From the NCBI GenBank assembly GCA_037367405.1, contig JAZKJV010002961.1:186001-250000 (forward strand): DNA of 64,000 bases, read 5' to 3'. The translations under genes and the position numbers were made by a program. Below the pieces are notes generated by a model. The model searched no databases. It was not told where the DNA came from and saw nothing but the letters and a program-made list of their open reading frames with translations. The stretch comes from Ottelia alismoides. Its lineage: Eukaryota; Streptophyta; Magnoliopsida; Alismatales; Hydrocharitaceae. Shown here in pieces: positions 20,113 through 31,393 of the stretch (position 1 is the stretch's first letter; the number at the start of each line of letters is the position of its first letter).

Positions 20113-22030
20113 TACCCTGCTCCGTCCCCATCACACGTTGTCCACTAATCCTAGGGTAGTGGCCCAGCTTCCCCTGCCCCTCCGGTGACAGCGGAGGGGC
20201 AGATTGTCGAGGTGATGACAATCGTTCGCCCACGGTGAGACCCTTGGCACCTCCGACCAAGATACATCTGCCTTAGCATACCGACAAGCTCGCTGGTGTA
20301 GCTGACCAGCTTGAGAGACGATTGGAGGTTCCTTAGGGACCTCAGCCCACGTTCCTCCTCCTTCCGACAACTGTTTTCGGCCAGGTACTCCTCCTCATTT
20401 CTTTGTGTTTTCATTTATTTTTGGCGCCGCCTATATGGCACATCACCGTCGCCTGACGATCCTACAAACTCATTCACCCATCCCCCATCCTCGTGCAACC
20501 CTTCAACCACACCCTCTCTCTGTCAGAACCCTTACTACCTCCAGGATTTCTTCTCCGATCTTGGTCAGAGAAGAACCCACTAAGGGCGATGCCTTCTCCG
20601 CCCTGCTGCCCTCTGCTCCATCCCACTTAACTCGCAACGGACGCTTCAGCTATCCTAACACATGCAGGTGCCACAAATCTTCAATGGACAGAGGATGCAC
20701 TCGACTCCGATCTCCGTCGTCACCTCCGATGACCCAACCTTGCCTCGCCTTCTCTACCACCACATCTATCCCACAACATAAGCTTTACCCTCGTCGATGC
20801 TCCTCGTGAGCTTCCACGACTATTCACCGAGCAACAGATCATTGGTGGAGCTCAGGGGAGGCTGTCGGAGCCTAGGCTCCGTGCCACCGCAAGAGGCGGA
20901 GCAAGACGGTACATATACTATACGATCATCTGGATCGGACGACCATGATGATTCCTAAACCTCTGCCATGAAGCTCCCGGCTCGGCAGACCCGAGACTAC
21001 TCCAAAGTGCAGATGCCATGCTATGTGGCACGAGCCTTCGTCCGCTCCCAAGCCTAGCCCACGTGTGTGCTACACGTGTGCGGGATGGGATAATTTGCAG
21101 ATGGGCCCTCCTTCCTTTCACAAATTACATCTAGGTCCAAACGCGTATGACTCACGTACGTGCATGGGCATTTTACAGCAAGGTCCCGTCGGATTTGAAA
21201 AAAATACAAAAGGCCTTTGTGGGCAAGGAAAAATTATAGAGGGGCCCTATCAGCTTTTGAAAATTATATTTAGGCCCCTCTAGGGTCTATTTGTAATTAT
21301 TTGTCCATTTATTTTAATAGTTATATTTCCATTTTTGCCCTTGCATTCTTAATTGAATAACTTGAGCATATGAGCCCCGATTTGGTTGATTTCAGTTTCA
21401 TTGGGTTCCTAATTTCATTCCATATCTAATGGCATCACTTATTTCTTAATTTAACACTTAAATGCACATGCCATATTTTGAGATCTATTTTGTCAATTGC
21501 TCCCCATTCCTCGATGTTATTTATCTTTTTATTGGTTAATTTAACTCGAAAACTAACAATTATTTGATTGCACGTGGATCTGATAATCTGCTTGCATATC
21601 ATTGCATTGCATATCAATTTAATTGTATAAAAAGAAAATAAAAATGCATGCATCATATCAATTGATCTCTGCATCATTTTGTGTGTGTAATGTATCTGCA
21701 TATCATTCCGTGTCATGCATTGTAATTGCAAATGAAGACCTGGATTTAGAATTTAATCATTCAATTTTTAATCAATAATTTTTTCGTGAATAGATGGGAA
21801 GGCTCGTGTTCCTATGTTCGACCTTGCTATATTACTAAGTAAAATAATTGCCACAAATTCGAAGGTGTGGTCTTTGCATGGATCGTTTCACAGCTTATAC
21901 TACGATAAAATACATGACTATTGAAGTGGTGAAAACACAATTCATCAAGAGGCGCCGATACAATGATTTTCGGATCTGATTTATCGGACCCCTCATGCCC
22001 TCCAAGATTGAACATTAGGTTCCTCAGTCA

Positions 22031-22330
22031 TTTGAATTGTCACATATAGATATCCTCGCTAGGTATCCATTGAAGGATATCATCTTGACGTCCATCTGCC
22101 AGATGTTGTAGTTAAGATATGCAGTTATAACTAGCAGTGTCCTAATGGATTTAAGCATTACCACATGAGAGAATGTCTCATCGTAATCGATGCCTTCTCT
22201 CTGCGTGTAACCCTTAGATACGATCTATGCCTTGAAGATCTCTACCTACCCATCAAGTCCCATTTTTTCTCTTGAAGATCCATTTACACCCAATGGATTT
22301 TACCCCTTTTGAAGGAGCTTCTGAGGTCCA
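22031..22330 (-). pseudogene. Reverse transcriptase, N-terminal part, copia element 1
   Basis: Minus-strand reading with breaks: KGYTQREGIDYDETFSHVV, MLKSIRTLLVIT, NYNIWQMDVKMISFNGYL, then EDIYM in a shifted frame. These are RT fingers and the first catalytic aspartate region (WQMDVK). The palm YVDD motif and thumb are absent; comparable sequence with YVDN is at 60343-60842. The break falls exactly at the LTR edge. Confidence 0.75.
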
Positions 22331-22584
22331 TAATCCGTTCTTGTACATTGAGTCAATTTTAGACTACATTTCTAACATCCATATATCCATGTCTTCATCC
22401 ACGAGTGCTTCATCAAACGAAGCTAGATCACTGTCAGTATCAACTGGCACATGGAATCTCTATCTTTCAGGTGGTGCAACCACCCTTGAACTCCTTCGAA
22501 GAGGTACGTGTGTTTCATCTTTATTCACATCTCCAGATTATGGTTCAGGAAGCTCAACATCCTCAAGGGATTCAATGAGTTCCT

Positions 22585-22794
22585 TCACTTCATTTTTATC
22601 TTGACTACTCTAAGAAAGTCATCCTCCAGAAAATTTACATCTCTAGAGATGAAAACCTTTGGAGTCTCAGGGTCGTAAAGTTGGTATCCAATACCGTCCT
22701 TAACATACCCAATGAAGTAGCACTCTCTAGTGCGAAATTCCAGCTTACTTGCATCCACGTTCTTTGCATGGACCAAGCAACCTGAAATTTTCAA
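22585..22794 (-). pseudogene. Integrase C-terminal region, copia element 1
   Basis: Open 69-codon stretch with GCLVHAKNVDASKLEFRTRE, CYFIGYVKDGIGYQLYDPET and VFISRDVNFLED: the region after the integrase core of copia polyproteins (cysteine-x-x-x-GY...DP...SRDV-F-E). Downstream to 22330 is a low-conservation acidic linker with stops. Confidence 0.75.
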
Positions 22795-22902
22795 GTGTCT
22801 AACACTAGGATTGATTTCAAACCAAAGCTCTTGAGGGCTTTTGGATACATACTTGCTGGGAATCTTGTTTAGGATATATATTGTAGTCTCTACTGCATAT
22901 CT

Positions 22903-23302
22903 CTATAAACTAAGAGGTAAATTAGCTTTACTCAACAATGAATGGACCATGTCAATGATATTCATATTGCGTCTTTCGGCAACATCATTAAGTTGGGGAG
23001 TTACAGGAGGAGTGAGATTGTGTACAATTCCTCTCTCTTTGAGGTATTCTTTAAATTCATCTGAGAGGTACTCACCACCTCGATCAGATCGAATTCGTTT
23101 AATCTTCCTATCGATTTGGTTCTCAACCAAAGCCATTATTTTTTTGAACTTTTTAAAGGTTTCAGACTTATGACGTAACAAGAGATAAAATCGTATCGCG
23201 AATGGTCATCGATAAACATCAAATAATATCGATATCCATTTGGGTTACGGTACTAAGGGGACCACATACATTGGTATGTATTAGGTCAGGAATACTGTAG
23301 CA
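22903..23302 (-). pseudogene. Integrase catalytic core, copia element 1
   Basis: Minus strand: IHTNVCGPLST (first catalytic aspartate changed to N, about 23271), a damaged second block, then open frame 23181-22903 with RHKSETFKKFKKI, IRSDRGGEYLSDEF (aspartate present) and LTPPVTPQLNDVAERRN (glutamate present; the usual glycine of the N-G-x-A-E motif is D). Inactive by sequence. Confidence 0.8.
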
Positions 23303-23548
23303 TCAAATGAACTTGTTACGAAAAGGTCCTCTTGCCATTTTACCTTGAATGCAATGTTCACGGGTAGGTAAAGTTTTGACCTTTAGAAAATATAAGGGTT
23401 CATCCTTTATCAATATATTGATCCTATCAACAGATAAATGACCAAGCCTTTGATGCCATGTTATATTCGAATGATTTTCGTCCTCTCTGGTTCTTTTATG
23501 TTTTTTATTAGTGGGTGTTACATTCATGAAAGATTCATCAATGCACAA
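23303..23548 (-). pseudogene. Integrase zinc-binding domain, copia element 1
   Basis: Open frame with NITWHQRLGHLSVDRINILI and CIQGKMARGPF. The HHCC finger keeps both histidines and one cysteine; the first cysteine of C-x-x-C is histidine (EHCIQGK). Confidence 0.75.
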
Positions 23549-23779
23549 TTCATAGAGTCCAACAGAAGTTAGATTACCACTACAAATGACTTATGACAAC
23601 CTTCTCATAGAATAAGAATAAATATCCACTTCTAACTAACTTAGATACAAATATTAAGTTCCTTTTAACATTTGGAACGTGAAGTCACTCTTTAAGCTCT
23701 CACTAAATACCAATACTCTACACGTCCATGCGACTATTGTTGCAACAGTTGCATCAGATCCCTTCTGGATAACTATCTC

Positions 23780-23905
23780 CCCTTCATCATGATTTATGGT
23801 CTCGTGAATTAGATGCAACATATTGCATACATGAACAGAAGCACCAGAATCTATGATCCAGCTACTTTCTCGTCCAACGAGAAAATTGATTTCAATGATA
23901 AAGTA
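23780..23905 (-). pseudogene. Protease active-site region, copia element 1
   Basis: Minus-strand ESSWIIDSGASVHVCNMLHL keeps an intact copia protease active site, with DSG at 23843-23851. It follows the gag zinc knuckle and precedes the integrase finger, in the normal copia order. Sequence from 23549 to 23780 is too broken to read. Confidence 0.75.
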
Positions 23906-23959
23906 GATTTACACATGTTAGTGCATTATCTTTACCCTTCTTTAAGGTTTCAGATAATC

Positions 23960-24440
23960 TAGACAATCTCTTTTCTAGTGCCCTAAACTTTTGCAGCGAT
24001 GACAAACATCTATTTTATTGGAAGTCAGATGTGTGGAAGCTTGAGAGGACGAGTCAACACTTTGACCCTTCTTCACATGTCGGGTCGGACTCTTCTGGAA
24101 CCCACGCTTCCGATTGCATGCTATGCAGTTCACATCATCAAACATCTCCTTTAGATTCAACATTATATCATGGGCATTTTCTATGTCATATGTTGCTTTC
24201 GAATCACATTTGACGTAGATCCATGAATATAACATCGAACCAATGAGTCATCCTTATTAAAAAATCCATTAAATTGTAATTCTTCCATTGACACAGGGTT
24301 TGCATGCTTTTACTCATCGAGCACATAACCGATGCGCTCTGCAGAGAAAAAAAGCTCCAATTCACGTATCCAAATCTGAATAATTTGGTCTGGTCAATTG
24401 GTTGACCTACAGAAGCCTACTCAGTGGGTTCATGGATTTC
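23960..24440 (-). pseudogene. Gag with zinc knuckle, copia element 1
   Basis: Minus strand: RELELFFSAERIGYVLDE near 24350, then DDSLVRCYI, then the open frame 24235-23975 with IDVCHRCKSLGH leading into KRDC, a CX2CX4HX4C knuckle interrupted by one stop. Usual copia gag length would put the start near 24430, as proposed here. Three or more stops. Confidence 0.65.
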
Positions 24441-26208
24441 ATATATGAGATTAAGAATGCACTATATCAGAACATATAAATAATTGTATATATTCAAGAA
24501 TAAGAAAAAAAGATTACGGATTTTAATCAAATTTGTCTTGCACTTTCAACTTTGAAATCTCGTTCACTTATTTACTTTCAAAGTAGGAGATATACTTATC
24601 GATATATCTCTAACAAGATATGAGATCTCCTTTTACCTTTGTTATATCCCAATTATATGAGAAACTGCAATTTGGATAAAAAGAAGCGGGAACTCATTGC
24701 TCATTGCAAGTCCAACTTACATTTCCCATTTGGTCTTTAGCACCCAGGCCCACCACCATAAGATGATGTTGGCCCATTGTTAATTGAATCAACCGTCAAC
24801 ATAGATAGAACTCGCTATCGCAATCCAATACGACCTTAATTATATGAGAAAACAGTATTGGGTCACTATGCATACGACCTTACTCTTTCGAGAAGCAAAT
24901 AGTTTGATCCATGTATGCTTATATGTAGGAGTTGTCTCTTCGGATAAGCATCTCCAATATACAATCCATGGTGACAGAACTCTTTGCCATGACAGGAGAC
25001 CATGTATGTCATTTATATGATCCTCCGTATCCCATTTAAATTTTAATTAATCATTATGAATCATAATTCACGTGGCTAATTCTTTTGAGGTATAAGCATC
25101 TCTATTCATAATAGAGTATTTATTTTAATTGTATTTAATTAAATTTAATTATATTAAATCAATTACCAATCCAATCAACCAATAAACATTTAGAGTTTGC
25201 TTGATATTGTATTATAGTAATATCTATTACAAGTACATATTATTTTTAATTTTAATAATTAGAGTGCAACTTGACTTACTCATATTATTCTTTCCTCAAT
25301 ATTTGGATCTGGACAAAATGCTCGAGTTATGTTGGGAGGACGTATTTCTTTGACATACAAGGCACTAATTAAGGAACCAAGCCAGCATATTTGATCTAGA
25401 CACCTTCACCATTCCGATTGAGAACAATATAAAATAATATCAATGTGCTTGCAGTTTTATCGACCAACTTTAATGACTGGTACTTATGTTATATAATAAT
25501 GAATCAGAAGTTTAGGCATCTTAAAATGTTTTTAATGACTCTAAATTCCTGAGCACGTAAAGCAAACTTGTTCATGGTTTTGCATGTAAAAGTTGTCCTA
25601 CAACTATTGTAGGACAAACTAGGGGTTTTTTGTCATGAAACTCTTATTCAATGGTCATTGATGTTTAAATATCATCATAGATATTAAACATCAAATAATC
25701 AGGACAAATTCATAATTTCCTTGACTTTAATTGAATGATAAACATATTTCAAAAAGAAGTTCGATGATCTCATCATCATCCGGCCCATCTTCACTAAATA
25801 TGGAATATCTATGGCAAACCGAGTCGGAATCGTGCGAAATAAAATCGTGTGGTTTGCTGATTTAGTTATCTAAATGGTTGAAGTATTTATTTCATGTTCA
25901 TAATAAGAAAACAACAATCAAAAATAGTTTTGTTACATATCCTTGAATATGTCACTGTGAGGACTTTTTAAATTTTTGATTATGCACCTTTGGAGACAAT
26001 AATTGGCTACTATTTTGAAACATGTTTAGAAATTATAAATACATTTTGTGATCTATAAAACTCATCCAAACAGTGCATAAACATGACCTTTTTATTTTAG
26101 CAAAAAAATATTTGAAACTTGCATCATATGTAAAAACCACGAGTCTCTGCACATTCGATATATAAACATGTTATCTATGGGTTTGGATGACATCCAAAAC
26201 CTTAAACT
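24441..26208 (-). other. Long leader of copia element 1
   Basis: About 1.8 kb between primer site and gag without coding sequence. Blocks at 24540-25270 match 37480-38230 in copia element 2. Contains the conserved hairpin at 25593-25617. Confidence 0.5.
25593..25617. promoter_or_regulatory. Perfect hairpin in copia leader, copy 1
   Basis: Arms TTGTCCTACAA and TTGTAGGACAA around loop CTA, with no mismatch. The same hairpin occurs at 38518-38542 in copia element 2 at a similar distance from its primer site. Preservation in otherwise decayed leaders suggests an RNA dimerisation or packaging structure; that role is inferred. Confidence 0.55.
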
Positions 26209-26222
26209 TGGCTCTGATACCA
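26209..26222 (-). other. Primer binding site, initiator-Met tRNA type
   Basis: Minus-strand TGGTATCAGAGCCA, complementary at its start to the 3' end of plant initiator methionine tRNA, two bases from the LTR tip. Confidence 0.88.
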
Positions 26223-26224
26223 CC

Positions 26225-28572
26225 TGAAGGAAATAAAATAGAAATTCACTATTACGCATCGTGGAAATGTGAAATATTTACCAAACATTTTTCCAAACCA
26301 ATCTTAGTTCATCATCTGAATTAGAAAATATAGCACAATAATTTCTGTATCTCGAAATTATGAAGTCAAAGGAAATAATTTCCAAAATAAAATTTGATAT
26401 TCATAATGAATAAAATAGACAGATCAAGGTTACCTCTTGAAGCTTGAGTTTTTAAACGAAGAAACCTCCCGAATCAAGTCCGATCTGCAGAAGACTCTCT
26501 CATGGGTACATAGATGAATCGTGTTGCTTCCCACAAACATGGGCATTGACCATAGCAACAAGAGCAGACGTATGAGAGATGGAGAATATCAATACTCTTC
26601 TATATCTCAAGGGGCACGAAATTTCTAAGGGACTTTGCTCTCCAAAATTGTGTTGCAAAGGAGAGAGCCTTGCTCTCCTTTTATACTTACACCACATGTC
26701 CAACATGTCTGTTGTAGTCCCTTTGATTTTAAATTAAGGGATTAGAGCAAGTCTAAATTCAATAAAGATTATCTCCTTGTTATATTCAACTAATATTAAC
26801 TATGTTACAATAAATAAGTAACAATTGTTGTCGTTTTATCTATTAATTAATTAACTTCATAATCCCATAATCAAAATAGGAGAAAATATGGAATTAATCA
26901 TCAAAGATTATGAACCATATTCATGAGCCCAAAATTAAATGTAAATCCAAATTACATCTACAAAATCAGTGCAAATCGAATTCACACAATTTTATACCTT
27001 GAAAATATTATGTAAATCATATTTAGACAAATATTTATACGATATATATCTCAAATTTTGTGAATCACTATTCACATTAATTAATGAGAAATATTTGTGA
27101 ATTATTCACATAATTACCCTTATAAAATAATACAATAATAAATATTATTATTACAATATTGACATAAATAGATATGCATCCCAGTCCAATTAGAACTCAT
27201 GAGATACAAATGCAGATACTTGGAGATAATGTCGTGGAGATCGTATTATCCATGTACAATGACTTGAAATGTGGATAACTATCCAATTTTAGGGTTTATC
27301 TATTTAATAGAAATCAGTCACCTATGAATGTTAAGCTTGAGCTGTAACACTTTACACTCTCAGTGAGCTCAACAAAACACATCACACCCTCCATGAGTTG
27401 GAGAAAGTATTGGTGAACTGGATCCATCTTCCTTGACCATTTCTAATCAAAGTCCAAACCATTTGGAGCTAAGAAATGAGCAAAGAGCATGTATATTTTC
27501 ATTTCTGTGACCATTTCCAACATTTGAACATTGAAATTGGAATTGGAAATTAGATTCAAATGAATTGTGATTTAATCCAATTAAATCACTGACCATCTTG
27601 TTGAATGGAGCCACTAAAATCAATCCTATTTCACCACTCCCTCGAAATGGAAGTGTCATGGTAGATGATCCATCACAACATATGTAACCATGAACATTCT
27701 CAATACCCATTCATTCTCTACAGTGGAAGACTTTGATAAATCCAAAGTTCAAATCTAGGTTTAACTATCTTCTTCGGAACATATCAATATATTTCTCATT
27801 TGATAATTGGGCGACAATATTAATCATATACTTTCCAAAAGCATATGTTAATATATCAAATTCGTGTCTCATTTCATAAACAAGACGACCGTGCATGGAA
27901 TTTGTTTTAGCCCCAATATCTCTTGAATGAGCTATGTCTTCCAGTTCAGTAGAGAACGTGTATGATCCATTTGAGAGATCATATTACTCATATGCCCTCG
28001 TGTGCACACCAGCACATCGGTATGTAAACCTTGGTTAGGTAATCAACCTAATGGTCCACCTAATGTACACACTCAGACATATAGTAATACATCTGTCTCT
28101 GGTCAAAGGATGCATGCTTATATCGTGACAGTATACGAGATAGGTCTTTGGTTATCTTGACTTCGTCAAGTCAACTCTTTGGCCTAACTTATCTGACATA
28201 TTCGAATCTCTGTTCCAATGTATAAGACATGCATCGAGAGGTTGGTCATATATCAGCCTTTAGAGAAGGATTGTCATCTCCTTCTCAAGCTGGAGATCCT
28301 TTCTTTGCAATCCCTTGATGGTGCTTTATGAGTCCTCAATCTATCTCCTTAGATATCATCCAAGCATCAACCTCTATGATTCAACATTTGAGTTAGCAGT
28401 TGTATGATCATTAATATGACCATGATACATAATCCTAATTTTACGAAGGGACTCTATAAGTGCATTCATTTATTTAATCTCATATCATGAGTGAATTAAA
28501 CCAACGACTTGTATTGATATAACAACATATTACAATACAATTTAAGTAGAAATGGTTCTTCCGGGGCTCACA
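26225..28572 (-). repeat. 5' LTR of copia element 1 (2348 bp)
   Basis: Plus-strand tips TGAAGGAAAT and GGGGCTCACA. Homologous along its length to 54531-56907 and, more distantly, to 39227-41756. Contains a minus-strand TATA box at 26677-26686. Confidence 0.85.
26677..26686 (-). promoter_or_regulatory. TATA box of copia LTR 1
   Basis: Minus-strand GTATAAAAGG, kept at the same place in the LTR at 54974-54983. Confidence 0.6.
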
Positions 28573-28590
28573 TGGCTAACACAGTCCCAT

Positions 28591-28595
28591 GTCAT
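28591..28595. repeat. Target-site duplication GTCAT, left copy
   Basis: GTCAT immediately before the Athila 5' LTR; identical to 51152-51156. It lies 19 bases right of the end of copia LTR 1. Confidence 0.9.
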
Positions 28596-29637
28596 TGATG
28601 TATCCCGGATTCTCATTCTTTATTCTTTTATTTTATATATTTATCTTGGCAAAACAACATGTAAATACCTGTAAATACAATAACATAGCATTCAACACGC
28701 ATTTGTTAATATTGCATAATTAGCATGTATTTGTGCAAAAATAAAATAATAAAGGAAAAGAAAAAAGGAAGGAGGTATTTAGAATAAATACAGAGTGACC
28801 CGAACCCCAAGAGAAGCTCAAGCCTTGACTTGATTGCCAAATAAAATAAGTAGAGAGAGATAGGGTCCACTGTATATTGTACATATTCCCTATGTGTATA
28901 AATAACTATTTTTGACAAAATAAAACTAAACTATTATTTTTTATCTCCTTATATATATTTTTAAAAATAAAATAAAAATCGGAAAAATTAAAATCAAATA
29001 AAAAAATTCCTCTTTCATTGTATAAACACATGTATATATACTACACCCCTATTTATTCAAAACATGTAAATAATCCATAAAAATAAAATAAAAAATATTT
29101 TTTATTCCTAAAATTATGTTGAAAATAAATAAAATATAAAATTGGGGGTATTTGTGTAAAAATAATAAAATAAAATTGATTGTACATAATACATAGGTAT
29201 ATTATACATGTATATAAGACTATATATTGTATATACACTAATTTAACTTCCATAAAAATAATTAAAAATCATAAAAAAATCTTTGAAAAATAATAAATAA
29301 TTTTCATTTTATTCGTTTCTTAATTTAAATTCATTTGTTATTTTTTATTTAATTTTCTTTATTTTTCTCCTCTATTTTGTCCTGTAGCGTCTTTATCCCA
29401 TCCCCCTTCTGATTGGGTCACATCAGATTGTTGACCACGGTCAACTGGTCCCCCCGGACCCCCTTTCTCGTTAAATCGAGATTTGCACCGATTTTAGCCA
29501 CACGATCAGACTGTCTTTGTCCCTGATTCCAAGCTCCGAATGCCAGGCTCGGATCCCTAACCCTCGCCCAATACTCCCTTGCTCGATCCGCACCTCGGTT
29601 CGTGGGCCACACCTCCTCCATGTCGGACCCTCACACT

Positions 29638-29644
29638 TATATAT
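29638..29644 (+). promoter_or_regulatory. TATA box of Athila 5' LTR
   Basis: TATATAT in CACACTTATATATCATGC, followed by a pyrimidine-rich stretch. It lies in the segment deleted from the 3' LTR. Spacing from LTR start (1.04 kb) agrees with the other Athila-type LTRs in the window. Confidence 0.5.
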
Positions 29645-30009
29645 CATGCACCACCCCCTCCTTTTCCTCCACCTTTCTGGCTGCGCCACCATCTCCTGCC
29701 TAACAGTCTGCCTTTCTCAGAGTGACAGCGAGCGAGAGGGAGGGCATGGGAGCCTTTTGGAGCGTGCTAGCCCTAGGTCTGATGAGGTGCAACCTCAGCT
29801 CTGCAGTAAGGAGTAGAGCCTCTGGCTGCGCCGGCCATCGAGGCCAAGACCACCGTGGACGATCATCTGCAACCCCATGCGCACTTCGACCACCATCAGA
29901 TACCTCATTTTGCTTCCCTTATCCATCGATTCTATCATCTTCTTGAGAAACGGAGCACCTCCGACGAATATATCCCCTACCCTGTTTCACCATCCTCCGA
30001 TGTTATGCT

Positions 30010-30172
30010 AACGAATGGGAGGGACCGTTAGTTCCAAGGATGAGATGCCAATGCAACATGTCATCATTTGTGATGTCTTTGATGTCTGGGGCATCGACTT
30101 CATGGGTCCATTCCAGGTCATCCATGATTTTTAATATATCCTTCTTGCAGTGGATTATTTGTCAAGGTACGC
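30010..30172 (+). pseudogene. Integrase core scrap inside 5' LTR
   Basis: Plus-strand reading [20 protein letters not shown] then WGIDFMGPF, one stop, then YILLAVDYLSRYA: the first part of an Athila-type integrase core, including the first catalytic aspartate in GIDF. It aligns with 45016-45175 of the host element's own integrase, where that aspartate is lost. It is not contiguous with any other pol sequence; foreign LTR sequence in the opposite sense follows directly. Confidence 0.8.
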
Positions 30173-31393
30173 GTAGGAAGCAGGCTGAGGGAGGCAGTTG
30201 CGCGAGGTGGGTGGTGCGAGCGCAACTGCCGCAAGAGGTGATGCATGCGCGTGGGTTGACCAAAGGAAGCGAGCACGTGAGGGGAATGGGGAAGGAGAGG
30301 GGTATGGTCACGTGCCAGGCACGTGACTGGGCCGAGAGAGAAAGCACCACGTGGCGCGCTCGGGAGCGGCCACGTGGCAGCTTATTTTATTTTTTCTAAT
30401 AATAATAATAAATAAATAAATAAATAAATAAATAAGTTAATTAAAATAAATTAATATAAAATAATTAATATAAAATAAAATAAGTAAAAATAATAGAAAT
30501 GGTTGACACGTGGCGGCTCCAGGAGCAGCCATGTATTGCTCCTAGAAAAATCTAAATTCAAATTAAAAGAAAAATAAAAAATAATACTAAATTAGATCAA
30601 ATCAAAAAGTGGTAAACATGAAAGTTGCTTGTCTTGATGAGATCTAAAACTTATGTGAAGGACCAAAAATCAAAGGAAGTCATCTGTACAAAGTGTATTT
30701 TTGGGTGATATCTTATGGGTATATAATACCGTGTTTTTGTCTTTATAATTTTTTGCCATTTTTAAATAATATAAAAATCAAATAAAATCATGAAAAATAT
30801 GTAACAAATACTTACAACTCATTCTATTTTTTTATTTTTAATAATCAAGAAAATGAAGAAATAAAATACAAGGGCAAAAAGGCCAATATGTGCAATACAA
30901 TAGGGGCACGGAACCCAAGTTTCACATACGATCTTCGATTTTTATGAAAGTAGTCTTGTTTTGAAGATCTTTGAATGTATGTTACTTCAAAAGTGAGTAG
31001 ACCTAAATCGAACATTGTATGAGAGAGATATGCACATCTTAAGGTTCATAGTTTCAAACTTGGATTTGGGTTTTATTAGACAAGTTTACAAGTTAGTATT
31101 TTTTTTGATATTTTCCCTTTATTAGTGTTAATAATGTATACACTATAGAGTTGATTTTATTGAATTTAGAGTTAGTATAAAATAGATATGGAAAGGTTAA
31201 TTTGACTAATATACAGATGAATATATACAAGGAATTTCAGGCTTCTTATTAATGCAGATATGAATGCTAAAATGCAGATATTATTTACACATGCATGAAT
31301 GCTAATTATGCAATACAAGTGATGAAATGCAGCTAAATACTTGGGGAAAAAGCTTTATTTTCAACTTTTAGAGTGATGAATCACATATTCATC
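30173..31393 (-). repeat. Foreign LTR fragment (1427-13005 family) inside 5' LTR
   Basis: Matches 11690-13005 in order: GC-rich part with G-boxes, the block GATGAGATCTAAAACTT (compare 12068), the block AAGTTTCACATACGATC (compare 12540), and the LTR tip ending ATATTCATCA at 31393. About 1.2 kb of a 3-kb LTR is present, U3 only, in minus sense. The stretch 30400-30480 contains an (AATA)n simple repeat. Confidence 0.78.
30307..30380. promoter_or_regulatory. Four-G-box cluster with perfect inverted repeat
   Basis: CACGTG at 30309, 30320, 30348 and 30371. The first two form arms GTCACGTGCC and GGCACGTGAC around one A. The last two form CACGTGGC...GCCACGTG. A further decayed copy of the second module lies at 30507-30535. 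These are intact versions of the cluster at 11890-11978. Confidence 0.5.

Larger units (their letters stand above)
17518..22030 (+). repeat. Athila-like LTR carrying a hAT insertion
   Basis: Starts TGATGAATCTC (the same tip as the 1427-13005 LTRs) and ends TTAGGTTCCTCAGTCA, comparable to GTTAGTGGGTCACTCACCA at the end of the Athila LTR. Removing the hAT element leaves about 3.0 kb, the size of the other LTRs here. It contains G-boxes at 17969 and a TATA box at 20106, and GTTCGACCTTG at 21808. The landmark GGTCAACATGAAACTC at 17840 is shared with the 1427-13005 LTR family. It stands alone, with copia sequence starting immediately at 22031, so it is a solo or truncated LTR. Proline-rich open frames within 19700-20810 are chance products of GC-rich LTR. 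Confidence 0.6.
22031..28572 (-). mobile_element. Copia element 1 (Angela/Tork type), 5' part
   Basis: Minus-strand Ty1/copia element with 5' LTR (26225-28572), primer site, long leader, gag, protease, integrase and the first part of RT. Sequence stops abruptly at 22031, inside RT right after the motif EDIYM, against an LTR end. RNase H and the 3' LTR are missing here. Angela/Tork assignment rests on integrase and RT phrases (SDRGGEYLS, TPQLNDVAERRN, LKSIRTLL, WQMDVK) and LTR size. Stops and frameshifts show it is dead. Confidence 0.85.

Noticed and set aside
20405..20809. 134-codon and overlapping 90-codon plus-strand frames
   Set aside because: Proline/serine-rich translation of the GC-rich part of LTR 17518-22030, downstream of its TATA box; no family and no conserved start context.
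22272..22604. 110-codon plus-strand frame
   Set aside because: Antisense shadow of the copia RT and linker on the minus strand.
26209..26222. tRNA-like sequence TGGTATCAGAGCCA (also 39211-39224) as a tRNA gene
   Set aside because: Only the 3'-end complement is present, directly beside an LTR; it is a primer binding site.
30040..30399. 119-codon plus-strand frame
   Set aside because: It reads the integrase scrap in the wrong frame and then runs into foreign LTR sequence; the homologous frame starts at 30018-30045.
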